The notes below the pieces were generated by a model. It saw only the letters and a list, made by a program, of their open reading frames with translations, did not search any database and was not told the origin of the DNA. A stretch of 64,000 nucleotides of DNA from Acidobacteriota bacterium (GTDB lineage: Bacteria > Acidobacteriota > Blastocatellia > RBC074), in NCBI GenBank assembly GCA_016196035.1, contig JACPYM010000029.1, positions 186,001-250,000 of the forward strand, read 5' to 3'. The translations under genes were made by a program, and so were the position numbers. Shown here piece by piece: positions 10,780-19,495 of the stretch (positions within the stretch are counted from its first letter, which is position 1; each line of letters opens with the position of its first letter).

Positions 10780-11103
10780 TCACGAAATCCCGAAATGTTT
10801 TTTCAGTGCGTTGATTACGTCATCACTGGTGAAGTCAACTCCTGAACTTTGCTTCATGTCTTCGGCAATTTGCTGAATAGCCCAGGGGCAGACTTTACCC
10901 TTATGTTCCGGATCACATTCGTTCAGAAGAAAGACGGAGCGCGCTTGCGCCACGTCTAATTGGCCGACCGTGGCGATGGCGTGGTAGAAGCCTCTGAAAT
11001 GCTCGCGATCAGCAGGAATGCGTTGCATGGCGGTGCCAAATGTCGCGCCGTTTTTATACAGCGCGATTATTTTTTCTTCTTGCTCTTGCGTTGCCTGTGG
11101 CAT
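10780..11103 (-). CDS. Small conserved-looking cytosolic protein, unknown function
   Basis: 107 aa with no signal peptide, not recognised. It is largely helical, with a Cys pair in NECDPEHKGKVCPW (middle of the protein) and a C-terminal VDFTSDDVINALKKHFGIS helix. The ATG at 11103 was preferred over a longer upstream extension because AAGGAGAT lies about 8 bases before it and the extension looks non-coding. It is the last gene of the same-strand series CHAT-TPR, sigma, anti-sigma, but with a 140-base gap before it. Confidence 0.55.
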   Translation of the reverse strand: MPQATQEQEEKIIALYKNGATFGTAMQRIPADREHFRGFYHAIATVGQLDVAQARSVFLLNECDPEHKGKVCPWAIQQIAEDMKQSSGVDFTSDDVINALKKHFGIS

Positions 11104-11243
11104 AGACGATCTCCTTGTGTTGTTACTGCAAGGTTGATATTGGCGCAGACGTTCGACCAAGCCGAATGCCCAGCACCCGAATGAGTAGCAGGCGCGTACC
11201 TGCCATTTGCGATTACGCATCTCCCAGGATCGAAACCGTAGTT

Positions 11244-12158
11244 TCACTTGAATATCGCTCTAAATGAATAGCCAGCCACTGGCGAACTTGCGCTTTGACC
11301 ACCTTGGCTTTCGCCAAACAGCAGCAATAAATAATCCGCGCGCTTTAGCCGCCGTGCCGGAATGCGCACACGCACTTCCGTCACGCCGGTGGCAGCGGCG
11401 CGCGCTTTCAAGCCACGCGTTGTCAAAACTGTCACGCCCTCCGTTTGCAGCACTGCGCGGTAGCTTTGTGAATCGGCGCTGACCAGTTGCAACGTCAATT
11501 CCGCCGCCGTGGCCGCCGTCGGCAATTGCAACGTCGGCAGCGCTTGACCACCGCCGCGCGGCAAGCCGGGCGCGAGCGTGATGGTGGCGAGCAGCGCCGG
11601 ACGCGGCGATGGCACGACACGCGGCGGCGCGGTCGGCGTGACGCTTGGCAACAACAGTGCGGGCGTGGGGCTCCGCGTCAGTTGGGGCGTGGGGCTGGCG
11701 CGGTGCGCGAATTGATCCGGCGCGGGCGCGCGGTTGCGCCACAGCCACCATAGGCCCGCCGACAGCACGCACAACAACAGCAGCGCCCAAGCCAGACGCG
11801 GCGTCAAAAAGAGCGTTTGCCACCAAGCGGTGGTTTGGCGCGGCACCTCGGCAACGCGCGCCATAGGCGGTGCGGCCAGTTGGCGTTCAAACGCGGCGGC
11901 CAGTTCAACGCGTTCGTGGCGCACCGCTGTGGTCAGGTAATGTTGCTCGAAGCGGGCGCGCCGTGCGGTTGACAGGCCTTGCTGCAAATACAACTCGATC
12001 AATTCGTCTTCCAGGGCGAAGACTTGCTCGGCGAGGTCTTCGTCTTGAAAGACCTGTGCTTCGAACTGCTCGCTTTCCGCCGCCGTCAGTTCGCCGAGAA
12101 AGTACGCGAAGACGCGCTCAGAGTCGGGTGGCGGGATTGGATCGGTTGTGCGATTCAT
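11244..12158 (-). CDS. Anti-sigma-factor-like single-pass membrane protein
   Basis: 304 aa. The N-terminal about 90 residues resemble the cytosolic helical sigma-binding region of anti-sigma factors (FAYFLGELTAAESEQFE..., a typical anti-sigma N-terminus). A transmembrane helix follows (about 118-137, WALLLLCVLSAGLWWLW), then a Pro/Thr/Ser-rich linker and a beta-rich extracytoplasmic domain. No clear zinc-finger Cys/His set is visible. The gene starts 62 bases after the sigma factor stop on the same strand, which is the usual sigma/anti-sigma arrangement. Function is inferred from architecture and position. Confidence 0.7.
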   Translation of the reverse strand: MNRTTDPIPPPDSERVFAYFLGELTAAESEQFEAQVFQDEDLAEQVFALEDELIELYLQQGLSTARRARFEQHYLTTAVRHERVELAAAFERQLAAPPMARVAEVPRQTTAWWQTLFLTPRLAWALLLLCVLSAGLWWLWRNRAPAPDQFAHRASPTPQLTRSPTPALLLPSVTPTAPPRVVPSPRPALLATITLAPGLPRGGGQALPTLQLPTAATAAELTLQLVSADSQSYRAVLQTEGVTVLTTRGLKARAAATGVTEVRVRIPARRLKRADYLLLLFGESQGGQSASSPVAGYSFRAIFK

Positions 12159-12219
12159 TCGTTGATAAGTGACGCCCGGGGGGGCGAAATTTCATGAAAA
12201 TCTAGTGAAGCCTGCGTCG

Positions 12220-12837
12220 TTACTCCGCCGGGCAGGTGCGCACACAGTGCCGCAGCTTTTTGCGCAGCCGGTGCGCGCGCAACCGCAGCGTGTTGAGCGT
12301 GGCCTGCAACTCCAGCGCTAGCAATTCGCGCAGCCGCGCCCGTTCGTCCACGTTCGCGCCCGCGTAATAACGCAGCAGAAAGCTGCGCTCCGTTTCCGGC
12401 AGGCGTGCAAAGCACAGTTTCAGCAAACGGTCTTTGCTGTCGTCCGGCGGCAGCGGCGGGGTGAACGCGCGCCGGAATTTGTCCAGGCGAAACTGCGCGC
12501 GCTGGTCTTCTTTGCCGAGCAAGCGCGCGACGCCAAAGGCATAGCTGGCGACATCCTGCACCACTGCGCCGTCCGCCAGTTTGGCGGCGGTGATGTCCAG
12601 CGCGCGGTCGGCGGCCTCATCCGGCGCGGAATGCCCGATCAGGCGAAAATGATTGAGCAGTTTGCGGCGCAGCCGGTTGTATTCAGCGCCCGCCGTTTCG
12701 CGGTCGCCGCCCAGGCGGTCGAGCAATTGATTGAGTTCTTCTTGCTTCAAGTCTTGTCCGTACAGTACCGCGCGCGTGAGCAAGCGGAGACTCCGCCGTT
12801 GAATCAGCAAGCCGCAGTTGACGCGCCGCTTGCTCAC
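12220..12837 (-). CDS. RNA polymerase sigma factor, ECF-like (start altered by repeat)
   Basis: About 205 aa as an open frame. From LNQLLDRLGGDRETAGAEY it matches the short sigma factors common in acidobacteria. The C-terminal region (LPETERSFLLRYYAG..., then a helix-turn-helix ending LRLRAHRLRKKLRHCV) fits sigma region 4. The first 26 or so codons are encoded by a palindromic repeat (12761-12852), so the ATG at 12837 may be an acquired start. A TTG within DLKQEEL would be the natural alternative. It lies between the CHAT-TPR gene (upstream) and the anti-sigma gene (downstream). It probably controls its own cluster. Confidence 0.72.
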   Translation of the reverse strand: MSKRRVNCGLLIQRRSLRLLTRAVLYGQDLKQEELNQLLDRLGGDRETAGAEYNRLRRKLLNHFRLIGHSAPDEAADRALDITAAKLADGAVVQDVASYAFGVARLLGKEDQRAQFRLDKFRRAFTPPLPPDDSKDRLLKLCFARLPETERSFLLRYYAGANVDERARLRELLALELQATLNTLRLRAHRLRKKLRHCVRTCPAE

Positions 12838-12852
12838 GCGCGCGGTACTGTA
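12761..12852. repeat. Palindromic repeat family B, copy 1
   Basis: Inverted arms 12761-12787 and 12826-12852 share the core GTACCGCGCGCGTGAGCAAG(CGG), with a 38-nt loop. The same arms occur at 46554-46649 and 47569-47667. It overlaps the 5' end of the sigma factor gene and ends 16 bases before the CHAT-TPR stop. Confidence 0.9.
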
Positions 12853-12868
12853 TCAGCACGGCGCGCAT

Positions 12869-15800
12869 TTAGCGCCACTCGCCATAGAGCGCAAAGGCGC
12901 TCCAATAATAAGGGGATTGCGCCGGACGTTGCCGCCAGAGCGCCAGTTGCGCCTGGCGCAAGGCCGCCGCCGGGGACAGTTTCTGTTGCAACATGCCGCG
13001 ATAAAACTGCTCCATCAATTGGCGCGTCGCCGTGTCGTCCACGGCCCAAAGGCTCGCCACCACGCGCTGCGCGCCGCTGTAAAGAAAGCCGCGCGTCAGG
13101 CCGATGACGCCTTCGCCCTTAACGGTTTGGCCGCGCGCGGTCTGGCAGGCGCTCAAGACCACCAACTCAGCGGCGAGGTCGAGGTTGTAAACATCGTGCA
13201 ATTGCAGAAAGCCCGCGCGCGGCGAACCGTCCGGGTTGACCAGCGAGAGCACGATGCCCGATAGCACCGGATGTTCGTCATTCACCAGTGCGTGCGTGGC
13301 GAAGTGGATGATGCGGTACTGCTTGAGTTTGGGATCGAGGGCGGCGGCACGGTTGGCTGCGAAATCGCGGGCGATCAACGCCCTGCCGCGCGGGACAAGG
13401 GCTGCAATCGCCTCCAACTCGCCGCGCGAATTTTGCAGCCGGGGCAGGGCGATCTCTTCGCGCAACCAACTGGCGGCGGGCACGGAGCGCGTGAGTTGCG
13501 CGGCGAGGTCGAGTTTGGCCGTGGGGCGAATCGTTTTTGGCGTGTTGCCACGCGAGGCCACGCGGAAATCATCCGCTGCAAAAACCGGGTCGGCAAAGAC
13601 CGCGACCGTTTGGGGGGCGGGTGCACGTCGTTCCCGCCGCTGCACAGCCAGCACCGAAGCGGAAGGCAGGTAGGCGATTTCATGCTGCGCGATCAATGGT
13701 TGCGGCGTGGCGGTTGGCGTTGTCACAGGTTGCGGCAACGCGCTGAAAGAAACGGCGTGCAACGCGCCGTCGGGCACGATCACGAGCCGTTGCCCGTTGA
13801 GCGTGGCGGCCAGTGGGCCTAACAACATTTGGCTCAGGCGCGCCGCCGCCGGCCAATAAAGGGTTTCCGCTGCTTTGATCCGTGCGGCACGTTGGGCAAA
13901 GGTTTCGCCGGGGCGTGGCTGGGGCGCGGTCAACAGTTCGTGAACCTCGTCCGCCGCCGTCTCGATTTCGGCGCGTCCGGGCAAGACGTGGCTTTGCAAA
14001 CCGTCGCGCGAAACCACCCACAGATAGCTGCGTTCGGGGCCGAGCGCGTATTGCAACAGCAGCGTTTGCGGATCGAGCAACGTTTGCATCTCGGCCAGTT
14101 GCAAGGGCTGTGGTTGAGTCAACGCGGCATAACGCGGATGCTGGCGCAATTGCGCTTGCGCGTCCTCGTATTCCACTGTCACTTGCCGAATCTCTGTTTC
14201 CAGACTGGTCAGTTGTTCGGCTGGGGCTTGATTACCCTTAAGCCGCAGCAAACGATCCGTCTTGCCCACGATCAGCGCGCGCAAGGCTTGCAGGCGGGCG
14301 AGCAGTTCCGGTGGCGCGCCGCGTTGCACCTCGGCGCGCGCTTCGGTCAGCAATTCCAGCAGCGAACGGGCGCGGGCGCGCTCGTTCGTCTGCAAGGCCA
14401 GCCGGTCGTCGCCAGCGTCGGGACGCAGCGCGTGTTCTTGCATCAACAGGTCAATGTAAGTCGTGAAGTAATCCTGCTTGCGGGCAAAGAACAGCGCGCG
14501 CTCGTTCAGACTGCCCACCTTCGTGCGCAAGCCTTCGGTGAGCTTGAGCGATTCTTCCAGATGCGCACGGGCCGCTGCCGTGTCGCCCAGCGCGCGCTCA
14601 ACGCGGGCCAAAAAGTGCAAGACCTCCGCTTCGGCATCCCGCTCTGCGGCGGCGTGAAAGAGCGCGAGCGAGGCGCGCAACGATTCGCGCGCCTTGGGCG
14701 GATCGGTCTGCGCAAACAACTCGCCGAGCTTTTTGAGAATGGTCGCTTCGACAAAGCGGTAACTGGTTTCGCGCGCCAATTGCAACGCTGCTTCATAACT
14801 CGCCAGCGCTTCCGCGCGGCGGCCCGCGAAGTTGTGCACATAGCCGAGATTGGTCAGCGTCATCGCCTGGCTTTGCTTGTCGGCAAGCTGGCGGCGTAGC
14901 GTCAGCGCTTCGTTTAGATAGCGCAACGCCTGCGTTTCCTCGCGCCGCGCGATGAAAACCTCGCCGATGTTGTTGAGCACGCGCGCTTCCAGGCCGGCCA
15001 GTTGGGTGGTTTTGGGCGTGGCGGCGCGGACGCGCGTCAGGGCTTGTTGCTGATACTCCAAGGCCTGCGCCGGATCGCCCAATTCAAAAAAGAGCAGGCC
15101 CAGCGTGTTGAGTGCAAACGGCTCGCTGCTGCGGTCGCCCGCCGTGCGCCAGAGATCGAGCGCCTGTTGCGAGAGATCGAGTCCCGCCTGCCATTCGCCC
15201 AGCAAAAAATGAATCGCGCTGAGATTGTTGAGCGTGCGTGCCTGGCCGTTCAGGTCGCCGAGCGCACGCCAGAGCGGCAGAGCTTGCTGGTAATACTCCC
15301 GGCTTTCGGGCAACTCGCCCAAATCCGCGTGCGAAACGCCCAGGTTGTTGACCGCGCGCGCTTCGCCGTATTGATCGTTGAAAGAACGCCAGACCGGCAC
15401 GGCTTGCCGGTACCAGTCAATGGATTGCCGCCGCGCGCCCAGAAAATAAGTCACCAGCCCCAATTCCGTCAGGGTCATCGCCTCGCCTTCGGGGTCGCCC
15501 GCCGCGCGATAAAGCTGCAACGCGGCCAGATACTTTTCCGGCGCCTGCGCGCGCGTCTCGACTGTTTGCGCCAGCGCGAAGGCCGTGGAGAACACTGTCT
15601 GGGCTTCGACCAGCTGGCGCGCGCGCGGGCTGGCGGGCCGGGCGGTGGTGAGTTGCGCGGTATAACGGCCCTGCGGCGCGCCTTCGATGGCTTCGATTTG
15701 CAGGATGTATTCGGTGTCAGCATCGCTGACAAGGTGGATGGATTTCGGGCCGTACATCCAGTTGGCGCGGTCGCCGCTGGCTACGTGCGCACCTGTTTGC

Positions 15801-16027
15801 GTCAGAACCGCCGCCGTCAGCCGCACGCCTTTTTGCAGTACCACGACGTGCAGGTATTGCCCCGCCAACCCCACGAACGCGTACCGATGCGTTTCGCCGG
15901 CCTGCAACTCGCGTTCGACCGCTTGGCCGACGACAAGGGGCGCGGGCGTTTGCGCCGGTGCGCGCAGGCCAACCAACGCCGACAAAATGATGAGGGATGG
16001 AAGAACGAACAGCCGCATGGGGGACAT
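12869..16027 (-). CDS. CHAT-domain caspase-like protease with TPR repeats, exported
   Basis: 1052 aa. A signal peptide (MSPMRLFVLPSLIILSALVG...) precedes a beta-rich pre-domain (about 35-150), a long run of tetratricopeptide repeats (about 170-560, many A-L/N-N-L-G-x-x units) and a C-terminal CHAT domain. The catalytic His is in HFATHALVNDEHP (about residue 911) and the Cys in VVLSACQTARG (about 957), followed by GLTRGFLYSGA. CHAT proteins are caspase-fold proteases. The start at 16027 was chosen for its signal peptide; the frame extends upstream without signal. It is immediately upstream of the sigma and anti-sigma genes, as in other acidobacterial sigma/CHAT clusters, so the three may form one regulated unit. 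Confidence 0.9.
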   Translation of the reverse strand: MSPMRLFVLPSLIILSALVGLRAPAQTPAPLVVGQAVERELQAGETHRYAFVGLAGQYLHVVVLQKGVRLTAAVLTQTGAHVASGDRANWMYGPKSIHLVSDADTEYILQIEAIEGAPQGRYTAQLTTARPASPRARQLVEAQTVFSTAFALAQTVETRAQAPEKYLAALQLYRAAGDPEGEAMTLTELGLVTYFLGARRQSIDWYRQAVPVWRSFNDQYGEARAVNNLGVSHADLGELPESREYYQQALPLWRALGDLNGQARTLNNLSAIHFLLGEWQAGLDLSQQALDLWRTAGDRSSEPFALNTLGLLFFELGDPAQALEYQQQALTRVRAATPKTTQLAGLEARVLNNIGEVFIARREETQALRYLNEALTLRRQLADKQSQAMTLTNLGYVHNFAGRRAEALASYEAALQLARETSYRFVEATILKKLGELFAQTDPPKARESLRASLALFHAAAERDAEAEVLHFLARVERALGDTAAARAHLEESLKLTEGLRTKVGSLNERALFFARKQDYFTTYIDLLMQEHALRPDAGDDRLALQTNERARARSLLELLTEARAEVQRGAPPELLARLQALRALIVGKTDRLLRLKGNQAPAEQLTSLETEIRQVTVEYEDAQAQLRQHPRYAALTQPQPLQLAEMQTLLDPQTLLLQYALGPERSYLWVVSRDGLQSHVLPGRAEIETAADEVHELLTAPQPRPGETFAQRAARIKAAETLYWPAAARLSQMLLGPLAATLNGQRLVIVPDGALHAVSFSALPQPVTTPTATPQPLIAQHEIAYLPSASVLAVQRRERRAPAPQTVAVFADPVFAADDFRVASRGNTPKTIRPTAKLDLAAQLTRSVPAASWLREEIALPRLQNSRGELEAIAALVPRGRALIARDFAANRAAALDPKLKQYRIIHFATHALVNDEHPVLSGIVLSLVNPDGSPRAGFLQLHDVYNLDLAAELVVLSACQTARGQTVKGEGVIGLTRGFLYSGAQRVVASLWAVDDTATRQLMEQFYRGMLQQKLSPAAALRQAQLALWRQRPAQSPYYWSAFALYGEWR

Positions 16028-16161
16028 ATTTGATTGCGTGAAAATAAGCTTAGCGTAAGTAAAACGAAAGCCCTGGCGCGCTGGTTGGTTGAATAGCACG
16101 CGCCAACTTCGGCTGTAAAGTGCTGGGAGAAATAGGCTGCGAAAACGCCAGCCGGCTTGAC

Positions 16162-16611
16162 TCAAACGTTCGCCAAGCCGGGCGCTAGATGTGCGGGTGG
16201 TACGTGTTCTGTCAGCCAAACCCCATTCGCCGAAAGATAAAACGCATAACCGGCTTGGTGCATGAGCGCCGTCTTGACGGTCAGCGCTGCGGGCTGGCCG
16301 CGGCGTTGGCCGACGCGCCAGGCTGTTTCGACATCGGCGGAAAGGTGAACGTTATGGCGCGCGCTTTCAAGCAAGCCTTGCTTGTAGATGGGCGCGAGGA
16401 AGCGCGTGGCGGTGCCGTGATAGAGCAGTTCCGGCGGCATGGCAGGCGCATGGCCCAATTCGATTTCGACTGAATGGCCCTGATTGACGCGGATGCGTGT
16501 ATCGTCTTCGCTGAAGCTCCTCCAGCGCCACATGCAACGCCGGGCATGCGCGCTCTGCACTACTTCCTGCCCCTCCTTGCCGGGCGATTTGCGGGTGAAC
16601 TGGTCGCACAT
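16162..16611 (-). pseudogene. RNA 2'-phosphotransferase (KptA/Tpt1), N-terminally truncated
   Basis: From SEDDTRIRVNQGHSVEIELG onward the frame matches the catalytic half of KptA, which removes a 2'-phosphate from RNA using NAD+. LLYHGTATRFL, VHLSADVETAWRVGQRRG and FYLSANGVWLTEHVPP are all present. The N-terminal winged-helix lobe (about 60-70 residues, normally preceding FSEDGTRIR) is absent. The 30 or so upstream residues (MCDQFTRKSPGKEG...) do not match it, and a palindrome sits just upstream at 16651-16700. It is probably a broken gene, although a short functional protein cannot be excluded. Confidence 0.75.
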
Positions 16612-16650
16612 CGTGACGATTTAGAAGTAACACTTGCGCGAATACTTGAC

Positions 16651-16700
16651 CGCCAACCAGCCCGGAGCGCAATTCCCAAAGCGTTCCGGGCTGGTTGGCG
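16651..16700. repeat. 20-bp-arm palindrome upstream of kptA fragment
   Basis: Arms CGCCAACCAGCCCGGAGCGC and GCGTTCCGGGCTGGTTGGCG (one mismatch) with a 10-nt loop. It resembles a REP-type hairpin rather than a terminator, since no T tract follows on either side. It lies at the broken 5' side of the kptA fragment. The rest of 16701-16977 has no gene and should hold the promoter of the metal-uptake block. Confidence 0.75.
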
Positions 16701-16977
16701 TTAGACCGCGCTGCTACGAATTCCCACTCATTGACCGAATCAGCCATTGAACTGCCGCTTTCGACCATTCATTTAAATCCTAACGCCGCCAGCAGCCCAC
16801 GTCGCTATAGTGCCAAATTGGGGCAGTCTGGCGGTGCGAATAAGCGCTTAACCATCCCCAAGGAATCAAGCAGGATTTGAATTCGGTCTGTGAGGAGGGA
16901 TTTTCATAAGGCGAGACCGAGTTGTGATGTCGTTAAGTTACGTCAAGTCGGCTGCTCAAAGGCTGAGGAGTTGTCTC

Positions 16978-18342
16978 ATGAAAAAGATTGCTTTGCTGTT
17001 TGCGCTCGTTCTCTTTGCTGTTACTGCCTATGCTCAGGATGCATCCACTGCACAAGACAAGAAGGACGTACCTGTAGCCGCTAGTTCCGCCCAAAGCGAT
17101 CGCGATGCACGTGTCGAGGCGCTTGAGAAGCAGTTACGCTCCCTCGTCGAAGAAGTGACGGTTTTGCGTGGTGAGTTGCGGGAACTACGGAAGGCGAACT
17201 TGTCTGCGCCGACGGCAGTTGCGGGCAAGCCTGTAACCGTTTCGAACCCGGAGCCAGCCGTGCCACCGGTAGCCGCAGCGTCACCAAGTCCTGAGGTCGC
17301 TGCGCCAGCTCCACAGGCTACGCAAACACCAACAACCTTCGGCGGCGCTAGTTCCAACGCTAAGCTCCTCAATCCTGACATCAGTCTGATCGGTGACTTT
17401 ATCGGCACGGCGGGCCGCAACAGGGTCGCTCACTCGCGTTCGCTCGAACTTCACGAGTCCGAATTGGGCATCCAGGCCATCATTGATCCTTATGCTCGTG
17501 CTGATGTGTTCATCTCGTTCGGTGAGGAGGGCGTGGAAGTGGAAGAAGGTTACCTGACATTTACCTCTCTTCCGGCTGGTCTGCTGCTGAAAGTCGGCAA
17601 GATGCGCGCCGAGTTCGGAAAGGTGAACGCCATCCACAACCATGCGCTCTCATTCATTGACCGGCCTCTGGTGACCAACAATCTCGTGGGTGGCGAGGAT
17701 GGCATTGACGATGCGGGGTTCTCTCTGTCGCGCTTCCTGAAGGGGCCGAAGGACTGGTTTCTGCAAGGCACCGCCCAGGTCTTTCGCGGCGATTCTTCCA
17801 ATGTCTTCACGGCCAACCGCCGTCAGGATGTCAGCGTTGTCGGCCACGTGCGGGCCTACAAAGACTTGACTGATTCGACGAACCTCGATCTGGGCGCATC
17901 GTATTCGCGCGGCCATAATGAACTCGGCTCGGGCTTCCTGACCAATCTCTACGGTGCGGACGCTACGCTTCGCTGGAAACCTCTGAGCCGCGCCATCTAC
18001 AATTCAGTTCTTTTCCGAAACGAGTTGGTCTGGAGTGTGCGCGATCAACTCTCTCTCAGCAATAGTTTTCAAACACAGCATGCCTTCGGCTTGTATTCTT
18101 CCGTTGACTATCGGGTGAACCGCCGCTGGACCGTGGGGGGCCGCTATGACCGCAGTGGCCACGCTACGGATGCACGGCTAACCGATACCGGCTTTTCGAC
18201 GATCCTGACTTACTGGCCGAGCGAGTTCAGCCAGATTCGCAGCCAGTACCGCTTCAGTCGTTATGGCCAAGGCGGCAATGCGAATGAACTGCTTTTCCAA
18301 TTCTTGTTCGTACTGGGCGCGCACGGCGCGCATCCATTCTAA
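16978..18342 (+). CDS. Outer-membrane beta-barrel protein linked to metal uptake
   Basis: 454 aa. A signal peptide (MKKIALLFALVLFAVTAYAQD) is followed by a short coiled coil (about 40-70, RVEALEKQLRSLVEEVTVLRGEL), an Ala/Pro-rich linker, and a beta-barrel-like region to the C-terminus ending FLFVLGAHGAHPF. The ATG at 16978 has a TGAGGAG ribosome site. It is followed after 19 bases by a metal-binding ABC protein, so it probably acts as the outer-membrane pore or receptor for the same metal. The coiled-coil plus barrel layout recalls phosphate-selective-porin-like proteins. The exact substrate is not visible. Confidence 0.75.
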   Translation: MKKIALLFALVLFAVTAYAQDASTAQDKKDVPVAASSAQSDRDARVEALEKQLRSLVEEVTVLRGELRELRKANLSAPTAVAGKPVTVSNPEPAVPPVAAASPSPEVAAPAPQATQTPTTFGGASSNAKLLNPDISLIGDFIGTAGRNRVAHSRSLELHESELGIQAIIDPYARADVFISFGEEGVEVEEGYLTFTSLPAGLLLKVGKMRAEFGKVNAIHNHALSFIDRPLVTNNLVGGEDGIDDAGFSLSRFLKGPKDWFLQGTAQVFRGDSSNVFTANRRQDVSVVGHVRAYKDLTDSTNLDLGASYSRGHNELGSGFLTNLYGADATLRWKPLSRAIYNSVLFRNELVWSVRDQLSLSNSFQTQHAFGLYSSVDYRVNRRWTVGGRYDRSGHATDARLTDTGFSTILTYWPSEFSQIRSQYRFSRYGQGGNANELLFQFLFVLGAHGAHPF

Positions 18343-18361
18343 GATGTCTCAAGGAGATCAT

Positions 18362-19312
18362 ATGTACACTCATAAGCTACAAACTCGAATGGCCGCTCTG
18401 GTTGCGGCGTGCGCGCTTTTTGCTGCGCTCATCCTGCCGGCGCCCTCGCGTGCCGCTGGCCCATTGCAAGTCATGACTGCCACCACTGACCTCGCCGCGC
18501 TGGCGCAAGAGATCGGCGGCGACAAGATCGCGGTCGAATCTATCGCCCGCGGCTACCAGGATCCGCACTTCGTCGAAGCCAAGCCCAGCTTTCTGCTGAA
18601 ACTTCGCAAGACCGATCTGCTGATGGTCGTTGGCCTCGAACTTGAGATCGGCTGGCTGCCGCCGCTTATCACGCAATCCACCAACCCGAAAATCCAGGTC
18701 GGCGCGCCCGGCTATTTCGATGCCTCACGCTTCGCCCAGATTTTAGAGATGCCCGCTGGCCAGGTGAGCCGCGCCGAAGGCGATGTTCACCCGCAAGGCA
18801 ACCCTCATTATTGGCTCGATCCGCAAAACGGTCTGCGCGTTGCCAAGGGGATTCAGGCCAAACTCAGCGAGATGCGCCCTGCTGATGCCGCCTATTTTGC
18901 ACAGCGCTACGCGGCCTTCGAGCAGCATCTCAAGCAAGCCGATCAGAAATGGCTTGAGATGATGAAGCCCTATGCCGGCCGCAAGATCGTCACGTACCAT
19001 CGCTCGTGGCCCAATTTCGTGAAGCATTTCAATCTCAACGTCATCGGCTATGTCGAGCCGCGCCCTGGCATACCGCCGAGTCCGCAGCACACCGTCGAAC
19101 TCATTAAGCAGATGAAGAACGAGAATGTGAAAGTCATCGCCGTCGAGCCTTACTTTGACCTGAAAACACCGAACGCGATCGCGCGCGACACCGGCGGCCA
19201 GGTCGTGGTATTGATTCCTTCGGTCGGCGGCGAAAAAGAAATCACCGATTACTTCAAGCTGTTCGACAACGACATCGCCAAATTGAAGCAGGCGCTTGAT
19301 GCGACGCGCTAA
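18362..19312 (+). CDS. Metal ABC transporter substrate-binding protein (ZnuA/cluster A-I type)
   Basis: 316 aa with signal peptide (to about residue 35, PAPSRAAG). It captures Zn2+ or Mn2+ in the periplasm and passes it to an ABC-3 permease. Likely metal ligands are the His in QDPHFVEAKPS, the His in GNPHYWLDPQNG, the His in TYHRSWPNFVKHF and an acidic residue in AVEPYFDLKTPNA. There is no His-rich loop of the kind typical for high-affinity ZnuA, so the metal is uncertain. The start at 18362 is set by AAGGAGATCAT. It forms an operon with the outer-membrane protein upstream and, after a 183-base gap, the permease. Confidence 0.9.
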   Translation: MYTHKLQTRMAALVAACALFAALILPAPSRAAGPLQVMTATTDLAALAQEIGGDKIAVESIARGYQDPHFVEAKPSFLLKLRKTDLLMVVGLELEIGWLPPLITQSTNPKIQVGAPGYFDASRFAQILEMPAGQVSRAEGDVHPQGNPHYWLDPQNGLRVAKGIQAKLSEMRPADAAYFAQRYAAFEQHLKQADQKWLEMMKPYAGRKIVTYHRSWPNFVKHFNLNVIGYVEPRPGIPPSPQHTVELIKQMKNENVKVIAVEPYFDLKTPNAIARDTGGQVVVLIPSVGGEKEITDYFKLFDNDIAKLKQALDATR

Positions 19313-19332
19313 ATCGAAACCCAAAACATTTA

Positions 19333-19441
19333 GACAGGATTGACCGGATTTTTCAGGATTGACAGAATTGATTTGAGAAAGCTACAGCGTATCCTCAACG
19401 GCCAATCCTGTTCATCCTGAAAAAATCATGTTGATCCTGTC
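19333..19441. repeat. Inverted repeat of the GACAGGATT / AATCCTGTC type
   Basis: The left part (19333-19369, starting GACAGGATTGACCGGATTTT) and right part (19403-19441, ending GTTGATCCTGTC) are inverted imperfect copies, built of iterated ...AGGATT units. This widespread bacterial intergenic repeat lies in the metal operon where an ATPase gene would often be. Confidence 0.75.
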
Positions 19442-19495
19442 GATTTCTTCTGTCCCAATGTTGCTTGTACTGATTTAGAAGCCGAGAACAACCGA

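Noticed and set aside
12761-12852. Rho-independent terminator between CHAT and sigma genes
   Set aside because: The same long-armed palindrome occurs at two unrelated sites and has no T tract; a repeat is the better reading.
19313-19495. A missing ABC ATPase gene hidden between binding protein and permease
   Set aside because: The 183 bases hold only the GACAGGATT repeat; there is no room for a gene.
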